64,000 nucleotides of DNA from Andrena cerasifolii (GCF_050908995.1 NC_135126.1:8804001-8868000), one strand, 5' to 3'. Shown: positions 1-13,835, counted from the first letter of the stretch. Numbers and translations are program-made. The notes: a model not told the origin generated them from the letters alone.

Positions 1-159
1 TTTAGTTAATTGCACAATGACTTAGTTAGTACTTATGATAGGGAGACATAAGAGGAAATATTTTGAAACATTACTGATGTACTTTATTCAATTACTATTA
101 CAATGTAACTTGTGCAGAACATACTTCTGCAATTTTTTGTATTTCTTGTCTTTTTATAG

Positions 160-3100
160 TTCACACAACTCGTGGAACTCTGAAAGTTCGGATTCTGAAT
201 CCGATGATATTGAAAGCAGGAGACCGCCACCTAGTAAATCACTAAATAGACGTGCAGCACAGAAGGCGAAGGAAAAAGCCAGGACAAGAAAGAAACAGAT
301 TTCAGAATCATCTGAAAATTCCTCTTTCGACAGTGATGACAACAGAAGGTAACGTCGCTCTTTTATGTTAGAAAATATATGCCAATGCATTGAATGTTGT
401 ATCATAAATTCGTATGCTACAGGCAAGTTACTAGAAGAACAGGCACAGCCGTTAGTTATAAAGAGGAGAGCGAAGAAAGAACTGACAGCGAAGATCTGGT
501 GGAAGTTGACGAAGGTAGTACTGCGACCGCAGAACCCGATAATGCGGAAACAATTGAACGAATTTTGGCACAAAGGGTTGGTAAAAAAGGAGGTCGGTGT
601 TCAAGAAGACTATAAGTCAGACATTCATACATAGTTACTCGCATATATGTTATAATGTGTCTTCCTTCAGTTACGGGGAATGTTACAACGATATATGCCG
701 TCGAAGAAAATGGAGACCTCAACCCAGAAGATTTATCTAATGAAGAAGTTGAAATTCAGTATTCGATTAAATGGAAAGGATGGTCTCACATACATAATAC
801 GTGGGAGTCGGAGGAATCTTTGAAAGCACAAAAAGTAAAAGGATTGAAGAAATTAGATAATTTTATTAAGCGAGAACGAGAGATTCAGCAGTGGAGGGAT
901 TACGCTGGCCCTGAGGATATAGACTACTTTGAGTGTCAATTAGAACTGCAGCAGGATCTTCTGAAAAGCTATAATAATGTCGAACGAATCATCGCTGAGT
1001 ATAATAAGCCTGACTCGGCTCATCCAGATTACTATTGTAAGTGGGAAAGTTTACCGTATGCTGAAGCTACTTGGGAAGATGGAGCATTAATTGTCAAGAA
1101 GTGGCCAAAAGAAATAAAAGAATTTCGCGACAGAGAAGATTCGAAAAGAACGCCTAGTAAACATTGCAAAGTTCTTAAATCGAGACCCAAGTTTCATCAA
1201 TTAAAAGGTCAACCAGAGTATATGGGGCAGGGACGAGATCTCACCCTTAGAGACTACCAAATGGATGGTTTGAATTGGATGATCCATTCTTGGTGCAAAG
1301 AAAATAGGTACGCCATCGCCTTTAATAGACCGGAGTTGCGTTTGGTGCCATAACTTACGAGTGTTATATATTGTCTGGTTACTTTATACTCTAACGATGT
1401 TATTTATTTACAGCGTTATTTTAGCCGATGAAATGGGTCTTGGTAAAACAATACAGACCATATGCTTCCTTTATTACTTGTTCCATACGCACCAGCTCCA
1501 CGGGCCATTTTTATTAGTAGTTCCTCTTTCAACAATGACTTCCTGGCAAAGAGAAATGTCACAGTGGGCACCAGACATGAATTTCGTCACGTATTTGGGT
1601 GATGTTACTTCCCGTAATGTTGTACGTACTATTCTATCGTATCAGCGAATCGATCGATTATACACATGTATGTCGCGTACATTTATTACATTTTATAACC
1701 GTTCTTTCAGATTAGAGAGTATGAATGGTGTTATAGTTCAAAGAGATTAAAGTTTAATGCCATACTAACGACGTATGAAATAGTACTTAAAGATAAAGCA
1801 TTTCTGGGTGCCTTAAATTGGGCCGTGTTGTTAGTAGACGAAGCGCACCGATTGAAGAACGACGATTCCCTTTTATACAAAGCGCTCGCCGAATTTCATA
1901 CAAATCACCGCCTTCTAATAACTGGTACTCCATTACAAAACAGCTTAAAAGAATTATGGGCCTTACTACACTTCATAATGCCTACTAAGTTAGTTAATTT
2001 TATATAAATATTATCGTCCATTATACGTCGCGCATAGAATCAATACCGAGAGAAGTTGTAAGACGAGCATTTCATGTTGCTGTCGCGTTCTTCCGATATA
2101 CATCATTTGTGTTTCTAATAACATTCTCTCCTCCCGTAGATTTAATTCGTGGGAAGAATTCGAGAAGGAGCACGATAACGCGGCTCAAAAGGGATATTCA
2201 AAGTTGCACAAACAGCTGGAACCCTTTATCTTACGGCGCGTCAAAAAGGATGTGGAAAAGTCATTGCCCGCTAAGGTTGAACAGATCCTGCGAGTAGAAA
2301 TGACATCTTTGCAAAAGCAGTACTACAAATGGATATTGACTAAGAATTACAATGCATTACGGAAAGGCGTTAAAGGTTCGACTATGACGTTCCTAAACAT
2401 TGTTATCGAGTTAAAGAAGTGTTGCAATCACGCCTTCCTCACGAAACCCACTGACTGCGAAAGAAGGGACACCACCGAGGACTATTTGCAACAAATAATT
2501 CGCGGCTCTGGCAAATTGGTGCTTCTCGATAAATTGTTGGTGAGATTGCGTGAAACCGGTCATAGGGTACTAATATTCAGCCAAATGGTCAGAATGTTGG
2601 ACATTCTCGGTGAATATCTGCAAAAGAGACATTTTCCATTCCAAAGATTAGACGGGAGCATAAAAGGGGAATTACGAAAGCAGGCGTTGGATCATTTTAA
2701 TGCAGATGGATCGCCAGATTTTTGTTTTTTATTATCAACAAGGGCAGGTGGCCTTGGTATTAATCTGGCCACTGCCGACACAGTTATTATTTTTGACTCG
2801 GACTGGAATCCGCAAAACGATTTGCAGGCGCAAGCTAGAGCGCATCGTATTGGGCAAAAGAACCAGGTATTCGTTGCTTTATAATATCACGTTACTTTTA
2901 ATTCATTGAATAACTTATTACATATATTCTATATAAATTAAAGTAATTTAAATGCAACGTAAGACTAATTCTCTACGTTCTGCGCAGGTAAACATTTACC
3001 GATTGGTGACGAAAAATTCAGTGGAGGAGGAAATAGTGGAGAGGGCGAAACAGAAAATGGTTCTCGACCATCTTGTAATCCAACGGATGGATACAACTGG

Positions 3101-6100
3101 TCGAACAGTATTAGACAAGAAAAGTGCAGGGACCAATAATAACCCATTCAATAAAGAGGATCTGAACGCTATTTTAAAATTCGGTGCTGAAGATTTATTT
3201 AAGGACGAAGAAGACGGAGACGAGGAGCCAACTGTAATTTTTCTATTGATTTTAAACGGTTCTGAATGAAATCTGTTTAAATAGACGAAGAAACTGAGAT
3301 TTTATTGTTTCTATGTAATTAGTGCGACATTGACGAGATTTTGAGGAGAGCGGAAACGAGAGACGAAGGACCTTCAACAGTGGGAGATGAATTGTTGTCG
3401 GCATTTAAAGTAGCTAGTTTCGCTGCCTTCGAGGAAGAATCTGAGCCTATCAATCAACCAAACGACAATGACGACGAAAGTAAAGATTGGGTAAGTTTCA
3501 TTCACTTGTCGCATACAAAAAAAAAAATATCTCACCTGTTTCATGCATTATTGGATTTATTTCAGGCGGAAATTATCCCAGAAAATTTCAGGAAAAAGGT
3601 CGAGGAGGAAGAAAAGTCGAAAGAGATGGAAGACCTGTACTTGCCGCCGAGAAGTCGAAAGACGTTGCAGCAGATTAATCAAAGTGGGGAAGGTATGCTG
3701 TGCCACGGATTATTTTTAATCGTTTCGTAGAGTTGATCGTGTAGTTTGAAGTTTTCTTTTAATATGAAGGAAGGGCTAAGAAAAGAAAGAAGGCGTCTCC
3801 TGACGATAGCGACGAAGTCGATGAATCTGGAAGCGAAGCTGAAGGGAGCGATGATGAGCGTCCTAAGAAGAGAGGTAGACCGAGGGTGACACCGCGAGAA
3901 AATATAAAGAGCTTTACTGATGCAGAAGTATGTGAGAGTTTTGTTACACTTTAGTAGCGAATTCAGACAGATTAACACAAATGCGATTTCTTTTAACGCG
4001 TAGATACGAAGATTTGTTAAAAGCTATAAGAAATTCCCTGCGCCATTGAAACGGCTGGACGATATCGCGGCGGATGCCGAGTTGCAGGAGAAGCCGATGT
4101 CGGAATTACGTTTCTTAGGAGATCTGTTGAGGAGTCGATGCGAAGCTTGTCTGTCTGAGTTCGAGAGTACCGCGAAGGAAAATAAGGGCGACGAAGAGGG
4201 CAAGGGCCCTGGTCGTAAAAGAGGCCGAGGTCCTACATTTAAAATCGGTGGTGTTATGGTTAATGCGAAATCTTTCTCCACTGCTGTAAAGGAGCTTGAA
4301 CCCTTAGAACAAGCTTTGCCAACGGAATCTGAGCAACGGGCCAATTGGCATCTCGACATCAAGTAAGTATTTCCTATAGCTAGCAATCGACTGTATGTAT
4401 TCGATGTAATTCATTGCTAATCACTATTATAGATTAAAACCCGCGAACTTTGATTGCGACTGGAACTCCGAGGATGATGCTAGATTATTAAGGGGCATAT
4501 ATCAGCATGGTATGGGCTCATGGGAAGCAATAAAAATGGATAACACTTTAAAGCTTGGTGACAAAATTCTCCCAAATAGTAAGCTCCAATTAAAGAAGAT
4601 AAACGCTCGCGCCGAATACCTCTTAAAAGTACTGAAGAAACAAATCGATACCAAACTAGGAGTGGTAAGGAAATATTTCACTTCAACAGTATCCCTACAA
4701 AGAAACCTCCTTTATATATTTGCTCTATCCTAACAGGGTTACGTCTTTATCCCACAATCAGAATATCCATTTAAGGTAATTTCCACGTCCCCAATTGTCC
4801 TTCCTAATCTTCACGTAGAATTGTAGTACATGCTCTGTCCTATTACGTACCGTAAACGTCTATTATGACTTTTATATTTGTATAACGTGTATATTTCTAA
4901 TCGTAGCCGAAAGTAAGAAAACCAAGGAAACCAAAGGAAGTAAAGACTGCGATTACGAAAGAAATTATAGAGGAAAACGATAGTTCGGGAGACGAAAGTG
5001 GTAAAACAAAGACCAAAGTTGAGAAGGTAAATTGAATATTTATTTAAAGAATATCCAGGTGAGAAGGAATATTTGAATTTTTTAATATTTATTTCACGAA
5101 AGCTTCCTATAAAGAAAGAAGAGGAGGTTGTTGTGAAGAAGGAAATTAAAGAAGAAGTTGAAGATGTGCCCGAAGAGAAGAAGAAGGAGAAGAAAACTAA
5201 AAAGGAGAAAAAGGAGAATAAAAAGGCTAAAAAGGCCAAACAAGCTGCCGGTCCCATGCATTTCACTGCTAACAATGAACCGAGAGCTCTAGACGTTCTC
5301 GGAGATCTCGATCCTTCTATATTTAACGAGGTTCTTGTTAATTGCTTCTATTATTCCATCGCCCATATTAAACACGAAAGGTAAATCATATTTTCGTATC
5401 TTTTGTTCTACAGTGTAAAGAAAAAATGAGACCAGTAAAGAAGGCGCTCAAAGCTTTAGATAGGCCTGATCAATCTTTGAGCGAGGTAGAGCAAGTCGCC
5501 CATACAAGACAGTGTCTTGTTCAAATTGGAAATCAAATTAACACTTGCCTCGAAGAGTACAGGGACCCCGAACAAATAAAAGAATGGAGGAGCAATTTAT
5601 GGTATTTCGTGTCTAAATTCACAGAGTTCGACGCGAAGAAGCTTTACAAGCTGTACAAGCATGCCACGAAAAAGGGAGGCGACAGCAACACAAGTGCCAC
5701 GTCGAGTCCAGAAAAGAAGGAGGAATCGAGTAACGCCAAGGTATTTTAGAGCTCCTCTTTTCATTCTTCTTTTCAGGCTACTTCCGGCATCGCGTCAGAG
5801 AACTTATCGAAACATTATCTTTTATAGAAGCATACAGATAAAACTCACGAGAAACATATCGATAAACAACAAATAGAGACTAGTAAAGATAGTAGGTTAC
5901 AAAAACGTAGGGTGGATGACATGGAAGAGAATTCTAATAGCGGCACACCAAATAAAAAGCATTTCTCGGCACTATCTGCTGTGAGCAGTATCAGTAATAC
6001 GTCCGCAGTTACTATCGGTGCTATTACAATTACTCCTATCACGTCGACACCAAATTCTACGTCGAGTACCACTAACAGCGTGGATACGCCGCGGCACAAA

Positions 6101-6773
6101 GAGAAGGAGTCGAAACACAAAGATGTAAAAAGGGACAGGGAGCGTGACAGGGAGAGAGACAGAGCGCACACTGATAGGAGTATGGACAGGATGAGCGGTG
6201 GGAAAGATGAGAGGATAAGAAGAGACAGCGGCGGTTACAGCATAAGTGGACATTATAGTGGCAGCAGAGACGACGACCATTGGTTGTCCCGTGATGGAAG
6301 AGACATTCGGGATGGAAGGTATACCTCTATACGCATAAACAATGTCCAGCCCCATACATTTTAATGCAACTCGACAATTTATAGATTCGGAGACCACAAA
6401 CGTGATCGTTTCGATTCTTACGGGCGTATGTCCAGTGGCTACCACCGAGATAGAGAAAGAGAACGCGATCGCGGCATGCACATGAACGATAAAAGAAGGT
6501 ATGTTATTGGTAGACCTTTAGTGAAAATAAATTTCATAAAAATTGGTGTTCAGTGACTATTACAGATATCCATCGGGACCACCGAGTTACGGGTACGGTC
6601 CAGGCGGTTACGGGGGCGGTGGCGGCGGTGGTTATCCTCCGTCCGATATCCCGCCGAGTCATTTTAGAGGTCGGGGCTATCCAGGGGAGGGTTACCCCAG
6701 CGACTGGCGGCCGAACAAAGATTATAGGCGAGATTATGATAGAAGACCTCCTCCGCCAAATGCTAATTCCTAG
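160..6773 (+). CDS. Chd1: Chromodomain-helicase-DNA-binding protein 1 (5' partial)
   Basis: ATP-dependent nucleosome-spacing remodeller of active chromatin. Exons read as 160-348, 423-592, 671-1307, 1414-1621, 1711-1988, 2140-2866, 2988-3233, 3323-3490, 3566-3692, 3770-3927, 4004-4362, 4433-4664, (4737-4775), 4907-5026, 5103-5330, 5414-5740, 5828-6318, 6385-6498 and 6554-6773; together they give about 1678 codons in one frame. An acidic Ser-rich N-terminal part is followed by two chromodomains (exon 671-1307, with YSIKWKGW and YYCKWESLPY), the SNF2 ATPase (Walker A DEMGLGKT, DEAH box, GTPLQNS, and helicase C ending in AQARAHRIGQ), a SANT/SLIDE-like DNA-binding region (4004-4664), a Lys/Glu-rich linker, the C-terminal CHCT domain (5414-5740) and an Arg/Asp-rich then Gly/Tyr/Pro-rich tail. 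The start codon lies before the window, since exon 160 begins at an acceptor. The paired chromodomains plus CHCT make CHD1 a better fit than the CHD3/4 or CHD6-9 classes. Confidence 0.96.
4737..4775 (+). other. Chd1: Possible 39-nt in-frame cassette exon of Chd1
   Basis: Between the SLIDE-like exon (ending 4664) and the Lys-rich exon (starting 4907) lies a 39-nt segment preceded by AG and followed by GTAATT. It codes 13 residues (GYVFIPQSEYPFK) in phase 0 with both neighbours. Including or skipping it leaves the frame intact, so it may be alternative; the sequence alone cannot say. Confidence 0.5.
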
Positions 6774-9464
6774 TGCTCCTTCCTTGCCACCGTTCTCGAA
6801 TGTGTCGTTGAACGGCTGTAAGTCCGTCGGAGCCTTGTGTTTTACCTGACTGAGCACTGTACATTATGCTCGCTTAAACATGGCTATACGCTAAATTCTT
6901 TACACAGTTTACTCTGTGATTTAGTACCACTCGTGACTTGTACCTATGTATAAAAAAATCTATTCCAATGCTTACTTAATATGCAAATAATTCTACCATG
7001 ATTGAACGATCTTTTTAAGGAGAGGTTACGCAGCGATAACGAATCGACGCATATTATTAGCGTAGAATTAATGATACTTTTTTTTTCTTTTCTTTTCTTT
7101 TACACGAGATCGGGTTTCTTGCAAGACAGTGATATTGAATTTTTAAGTTTGTATTCATAATATTTTGTCACACGGTGAGGAATTATACTCGCGTATTCGA
7201 ATCCGTTTTATTACAGTGCAATTATTAGCAAGATTTGTCTGATAATCAACTATAATCAAATTAAGGTTTCTATTTTTTTCTTAGTGTATTTTACTACGTA
7301 CAACGTTGAAATTCGTCATTTGAAATTGTACGCCTTCCTAAATCGCATGTAAAATATTTTGCATTTTCGATACTGATCATGTACGTTCGATAGGTATTTA
7401 GAGCTTGTATACATTTAGTCGATATTCCTGACTATAATATGTTTCAAACATGTCTTCAAATATTTACGATTGATTTGTAGCTTCAATGATTTACCTAACA
7501 CTGATCAATATCTTATTGCACTGCGATAGATACTAAGTCATCAGCGGTTTACTTAATACAATGGTGTCTGTAAAATTGTACAAATTAGTCGACATTATAT
7601 AAATTTTTCTATCAGCCGAAGCTCCACAAAAGAAAGACAACCTTACATCGGAAAAGAAATATTGGTGTGGTAGTATGTATCTCTTCGTCGTGGTCGATGG
7701 TACAGCCGCAGTGTACATGATCCACACTGTCTCGATACATATGTATTTATTGTAAAATTAGAAGCGAAATGACAAATATGATATTTGACAGCAGATGATC
7801 ACATTCTCGAAGAAAAAATGAACAAAAGGAGGAGACGTATAATATTAACTTTCTTCTCTTTTATAGGAATTTATACTTTCGCGATTGAAAGAGGTAGACG
7901 AGAATTCTATTTTTGCGTTCGTTCTTTCAAAGTATCATAGTTTTGTATCCTATCCGAGAACAGATGTGAGATATTGTAAATATTATATAGTATAAGGCCG
8001 ATAGTTATATTCGATGTATATTTAACTCTGGAGTTACTGGGATTAGTATTCTGCTTTCTTGTAGAAAGGAATAAACAAAAAAGACTAGCTCCCTCAGTTT
8101 TGCTTCAGTTAAGAACGATTGAATATAACTATAATATAGTAATTAGAGCAGAAGGTATGAGTTTTTAATTATCCAAACGATCAATATCTCTGAGAGAGTA
8201 TTAAAATATTTCTCTATTAAGTCGTAAATTAAGGTAAGGATTTGTAAAGCGCATAAGTTTCTGCGAGAACTTTGTATTTTGTCGTTTATCTATTTAGGAT
8301 GCTGCAAGCGATACCGATTGCGCTATATTTCCGTAACAAACACATCTGCGAATTTTATATATCCCGTGAGAGTAATGAAAGTGGTAAGCTTTTTGTATTT
8401 ACACAGTAATTATTATCTTTTTTCTCTCTTTCTCAAACCTAAAATCATAGTTACGCGACGAGTTATTTCGCGAGATAGCGTCACTTTACTTTTCATCGTC
8501 CGAAAATTTATTTCTTGCATAAGAACAATATGCCTTTATTGGGCTGTAAAAACAAGATGGGCGGGGACAGGGGGGAAAAAAGGAAAAATTATTTTGTAGA
8601 TTATTTTATTCATAAGAAGCGAATTAATCAATATAGTAAAACAGTTTTACAATTTTTAGCGTGCATTTCTGTAAATAATAGGATATTGTGATGAATATCA
8701 TCTGGCCAGGACAGGACAATTACGTGCGGACTACGTTATCCATACTTTTTGTGTCTTACGCGCATACTTACGGAGAAAAAAAGGTACATTGAAATCACAC
8801 CCACAATAGAAATCTGCTAGCTTAGGTTTTTAATTGCAAAGTGATATTCTAAACAGTGAGCTATTTATAATTTATTACTAGCCTATTACAGACCGTGAGT
8901 AATAAAACAGGAGTATGTTGTAAATATAAAAGAATGAAATAAATGATGTAGTAAAAAAAATACTTCAATATCGTATGATTTAACAACTTTACATGCTTTA
9001 TTACTTTCGAAGATGTATTTAATATTTTAATCGTATCCCAAGCATTCGCCTGAGAAACCGCGGATAATGAGTCACCGATTTAATTGCTCACACTATATAG
9101 AACTGTTTCTCATATTCATGTCACGGACGCAAGCAATAAACAAGGTACTCTGAAATGAATTAATTAACGAAAAAACTCATAATTATGCTTCACGAATAGG
9201 TAACGCGATTCGTTTCAAATTCTAATATTGTGAAAATAGTTGTTTTAACAGAATAGAAATTTAATAGAAATATTCTTTGAAATCGTGACAAATATAAGTA
9301 CTAATGGATCTCGCAAATGAAATGCAAATTGCTCAAGGTAAAAAGTTTTTTATCGTTTCACTTGGAATATGTAGTTACTGAAAAAAGAGATTATATTACA
9401 TAATTTGCAACTCGCTTATAAAATCGCCAAGTTTAGTATTTTCCCAGCGACGTGACGGGCATGT
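6774..9464. other. Chd1 3' UTR and AT-rich intergenic DNA
   Basis: No convincing gene on either strand; open frames are short and lack domain-like content. AATAAA hexamers at 8070-8075, about 8897 and about 8939 are candidate Chd1 polyadenylation signals, implying a long 3' UTR. T-rich tracts and a purine-rich G/A run near 8555-8590 are the only obvious low-complexity features. Confidence 0.5.
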
Positions 9465-9632
9465 TCAGTTCAGTTTTATCCTATCGACTCGCCGGTCAAA
9501 AGACGCAATTGAGAGGAAGAGAGAGAGAGGTAGAGATAAACTTCTCTAACTTTAGCACTGTTTAGCACTGCTACATAGTCCTGGTACGCATCAAGAAAGA
9601 AGTCGCAATTCACTTCCTTTATCCTTAATAAG
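9465..9632 (+). promoter_or_regulatory. Probable initiator and 5' UTR exon of the saccharopine-dehydrogenase-like gene
   Basis: A TCAGTT initiator-like sequence at 9465-9470 lies in a GC-richer patch. The segment ends in a strong donor (AAG then GTACGT, exon end 9632). The matching acceptor is TATTTATAG ending at 10119, eleven bases before the ATG at 10131. This predicts a noncoding first exon of about 165 nt. No transcript data are available. Confidence 0.4.
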
Positions 9633-10130
9633 GTACGTACTTAGCGAATACAAATTTTTGTTGGTTCGATTGATTGTATACTAATACAAAACACCACGGT
9701 CAAACTTAATTGCGTCTGAAGTAAAGTACCGGCAAAGTGACAGAATAATTCGGCACGTATGTATAAGACGTTCGAAAGTTGCAATTCATTTAGAAGTGCA
9801 TAAGGCTCGTATGAATAATACGCTACGTATATTCTGAAAATTTTTTTATTACTATCATTGTCATTTACAAAATTATTAAACCACATATAAAACATAGATA
9901 TACATATGCGTATTTCCAATGAATGATTTCCTGCATGACGTTCGCATAAAGCCTGTTACAGTAAGGTCCCAAAAGAGACTATATCTGATTAATGGTGCAA
10001 TTAATCGAGAATTTCTACATTATCATGTTTAATACGTGACAGGCATTTGTATTTATAGGTTATTTTTGAAAATATGAAATATAAATTAGTGATAAATTTA
10101 TAATAATTAATATTTATAGATACTGTCATC

Positions 10131-11947
10131 ATGGCGACCGATAGATTAGATTTCGTGATATTTGGCGCTACGGGTTTCACTGGAAAATATGCTGTGAAAA
10201 TAGCTGCTGAGTTATCCAAGGAGAAGCAATTAAAATTTGGAGTTTCTGGTCGTAGGAAGCAAGCATTGGAGGCAGTCGTTAAAGAATGCGCACCTGATAT
10301 TGGTACGACCAAACTTGGTTCTTCCATGGTGCACTCTTCCCTTACGAATGTTCATAATTTAGCAACACATTACGTTTACCGTTCTTTCAGAAAATGTACC
10401 TATAATAGTTGCGGATTTAAAGGATGAAGAATCTTTGAAGAAAATGACAGAGCAAGCTAAAGTACTCGTTAACTGTTGCGGTCCATATAGATTTTATGGA
10501 GAACCAGTTGTTAAAGCATGCATCGCGACTCGTACCCATCAGGTCGATGTCAGTGGTGAACCACAGGTCCGAAATATAAATCTACATTTTCTAAAATGTA
10601 TTAACTGTACGTGTTACTTTGTATTAGAATTTTTCGAGCATTTTTTCGTTTCTCGTTCCTATTACAGTACATCGAGAGCATGCAATTGAAATATGACAAG
10701 GCAGCGCAAGATGCTGGTATTTATATCATAAGCGCTTGTGGATTCGATAGTATACCGTGTGATTTGGGCATAATTTTTGCACAACAAAAGTTTGATGGTG
10801 ATGTCAACGCCATTGAAAGTTATCTAAACTTTTGGTCAACTAAGAAAACTAACGACGTTCTGCTACATTATGGCACTTATGAATCAGCTGTTTATGGTGT
10901 GGCCCATTCCAATGAGTTACGCGATCTACGTAAAAAGCTGTATCCTGAAAGATTGCCATCGTTTGGGCCAAAGCTAAAGAAACGGTTAGAAACAATAATA
11001 ACCAGCATGCGTATAGAGTGTTTACCTTTTCTAATATTATCAATATTTCTTTCAGAAGCCTGATCCATCAATCCCCTGTATCCAAGGGTTGGTCTATGAT
11101 ATTTCCAGGAGCTGATAGCTCCGTGGCTATGCGCAGCCAACGATTCTTATACGAAACATGCAAACAAAGACCAGCGCAAGTTAAAACATATGTTACATTT
11201 AGGTAAGTTCCATACATAGACTATTGTCGAGCCATATGTAGGTCCAGAATTTTAAATCGAATGTGCATTCTGTGCTAAATGATCTCTTAAATTTCTTAAT
11301 AACAGGTCCCTTTTCTCTATACTGGTAACTACTGTTTTTGGTTTGCTTTTTGTTGCATTGTCCAAATGCGAATTTGGTCGTAACTTACTACTGAAGGTAT
11401 GACTTCCTTTGTAACAAAATATTTTGCATTATCGCACCATGAGATCATTAAGTAACTAGCATTCACTTTTTCAACATCTTTAGTATCCCGCATTTTTCTC
11501 CGGTGGGTGTGTAAGCCATGAAGGTCCTAAGCTGGAGACTTTGGAAAATAGTCGCTTCTCCATTACATTTAAATCACAAGGCTGGACTGAGAAATTGGCT
11601 GAACCTACTGACATGCATAAGGATCCGACAAATAAAGTGCTAATCACCAAAGTCAGTGGCGCTGACCCCGGATATAGTGCTACGTGCATCATGCTATTGA
11701 GCTCTGCCATAGCAATTCTCAAGGAATCCGATAAAATACCCGCAAAGTACGTTTATATATTTTGTTTTGCAAATACAGATTACAGATGCTTTCCATTTGC
11801 CACTCGACGAAACTAATTCTTTCGTATTATTGCTTTAGGGGCGGCGTTCTATCTCCCGGAGCTGCATTTGGCAAAACATCATTAATCGAGGAGTTAAATA
11901 AGAAAGGGATAATATTCGAAGTTGTTCACGCTACTGCTGAAACATAA
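10131..11947 (+). CDS. Saccharopine dehydrogenase-like oxidoreductase (SCCPDH family)
   Basis: Seven exons (10131-10302, 10391-10566, 10668-10984, 11056-11202, 11306-11396, 11484-11746, 11839-11947) total 1275 nt and code 424 aa, close to the roughly 430 aa usual for animal SCCPDH-like proteins. The N-terminus carries a Rossmann dinucleotide motif GATGFTG at residues 12-18. VNCCGPYRFYGEPVV and SACGFDSIPCDLG are typical of this family. Exon 5 codes a hydrophobic segment (about 20 residues around TTVFGLLFVAL) that fits the single membrane-associated helix known in the family, which is found on lipid droplets and membranes. The C-terminal GGVLSPGAAFGKTSLIEELN is also characteristic. The enzymatic substrate of these proteins is not established; true lysine-degrading saccharopine dehydrogenase is a different protein. 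The start codon follows a splice acceptor and is the first in-frame ATG. Confidence 0.92.
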
Positions 11948-12710
11948 AATACTTCATACATTTGTGCGTGTAACTTTATTGTATATGGTGGACATGGGAA
12001 ACTGGGATTCTGCATTTTGGTTGCTTAACTATATTCCACTAGGATACTAATATTTTCATTTTTGTAACTAATATTAATTGTCGAGACACATATTTTTTTA
12101 AAGAACTATTTTTATCTCGGTAGACGCATTTAGAACCATCTTCAGAAAGGTCCATATTTTCTATGTAACGATGAAGACTGTGTAACGGATAGTACCAATA
12201 GCATTTGTTTTATGGGGACATTAAAACCCTCCCCATATAATTTCCTCCTGAGTTTTGTGATATTGTAGTTTTCCCAATTGGAGACTCCGATAAGTAAACG
12301 AAGTATATCAGCTTACACTACTAAATACAAATATTTACAAAAGGAAAAACGTGAAAAGGCTTACTACTTACTAATACAAATTCATGTTAGTTTTTTTTCA
12401 TACTTACCGCCACAAAATTTACATTTTTCGAGGATATTAATTGCTAACTATAATTTTCATATTTTATAAGTGTTAATTGCATAAAATGTTTATCCTTTTG
12501 CAAAAGTTGGTACCGTGGAAATGTATTTAGCTTTCGACAAGTGATGCTGAAACAAAGTATGTTTATTCATGATTGAAAGCAAGTATATTTCGCATGATTA
12601 ACGCACATTATCTAAATAGTTATATTTATAATTGATGTGTAAGTCAAAGATAAAACTATTTCATTATGTAATACACTTTAATCTATGTTAATAATTTATA
12701 TTATATTTTG

Positions 12711-12716
12711 AATAAA
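12711..12716 (+). terminator. Candidate polyadenylation signal (AATAAA)
   Basis: Canonical AATAAA about 760 nt after the stop codon of the saccharopine-dehydrogenase-like gene and just before the repeat block. It would give a 3' UTR of roughly 0.8 kb. Nothing else gene-like lies between. Confidence 0.45.
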
Positions 12717-12859
12717 CTGCATTCTTTCTGCTATGAGAAGTCTTGCATTTCTATTTAAACTCCCCGGTGATTTCCATTCATTTCATTCCTTTACTTCATT
12801 GTACTAGTTCTCGCTTTTTACTTCACAACACTCATGGACTTCGGTACGCTACTCAGGTA

Positions 12860-13835
12860 GCGTTTAAAATCTGGCGAAAATTTTCAGAATGCACAAAATT
12901 AGGCTTTGTAACAGGAGAACATGATGTCGAAAGAGGTGGCACTAAGTAACGTCTTCGGAGAGAGAATCGAGGATGCCTTCGAAGCTGAAATTCAGAATAC
13001 CTCTTTTCGCTTCATGTTCTCCTGATACCTGGGCCAAAATCTGGCAAAATTTTTCAGAATGCACAAAATTGGGCTTTATAACAGGAGAACATGCCGTCGA
13101 AAGAGGTGGCACAAAGTAACGTCTTCGGAGAGAGAATCGAGGATGCCTTCGAAGCTGAAATTCAGAATACCTCTTTTCGCTTCATGTTCTCCTGATACCT
13201 GGGCCAAAATCTGGCAAAATTTTTCAGAATGCACAAAATTGGGCTTTGTAACAGGAGAACATGATGTCGAAAGAGGTGGCACTAAGTAACGTCTTCGGAG
13301 AGAGAATCGAGGATGCCTTCGAAGCTGAAATTCAGAATACCTCTTTTCGCTTCATGTTCTCCTGATACCTGGGCCAAAATCTGGCGAAAATTTTCAGAAT
13401 GCACAAAATTGGGCTATGTACTAGGAGAACATGATGTCGAAAGAGGTGGCACTAAGTAACGTCTTCGGAGAGAGAATCGAGGATGCCTTCGAAGCTGAAA
13501 TTCAGAATACCTCTATTCGCTTCATGTTCTCCTGATACCTGGGCCAAAATCTGGCAAAATTTTTCAGAATGCACAAAATTGGGCTTTGTAACAGGAGAAC
13601 ATGATGTCGAAAGAGGTGGCACTAAGTAACGTCTTCGGAGAGAGAATCGAGGATGCCTTCGAAGCTGAAATTCAGAATACCTCTTTTCGCTTCATGTTCT
13701 CCTGATACCTGGGCCAAAATCTGGCGAAAATTTTCAGAATGCACAAAATTGGGCTTTATAACAGGAGAACATGCCGTCGAAAGAGGTGGCACAAAGTAAC
13801 GTCTCCGTAGAGCAAATCAAAGAGCGAGAAGTGGC
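12860..13835. repeat. Tandem array A, 170-bp unit, about 5.5 copies
   Basis: The landmark GCACAAAATT recurs at 12891, 13061, 13231, 13401, 13571 and 13741, exactly 170 bp apart. Copies are nearly identical, differing by scattered substitutions such as GATGTCGAAAG versus GCCGTCGAAAG. Each unit contains CAGGAGAACATGA and its exact reverse complement TCATGTTCTCCTG about 110 bp later; the match extends imperfectly to about 27 bp per arm (for example 12912-12938 and 12998-13024). The last copy changes near 13800 to the sequence type of array C. Short open frames in both strands shift with copy number and are not genes. Confidence 0.95.
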
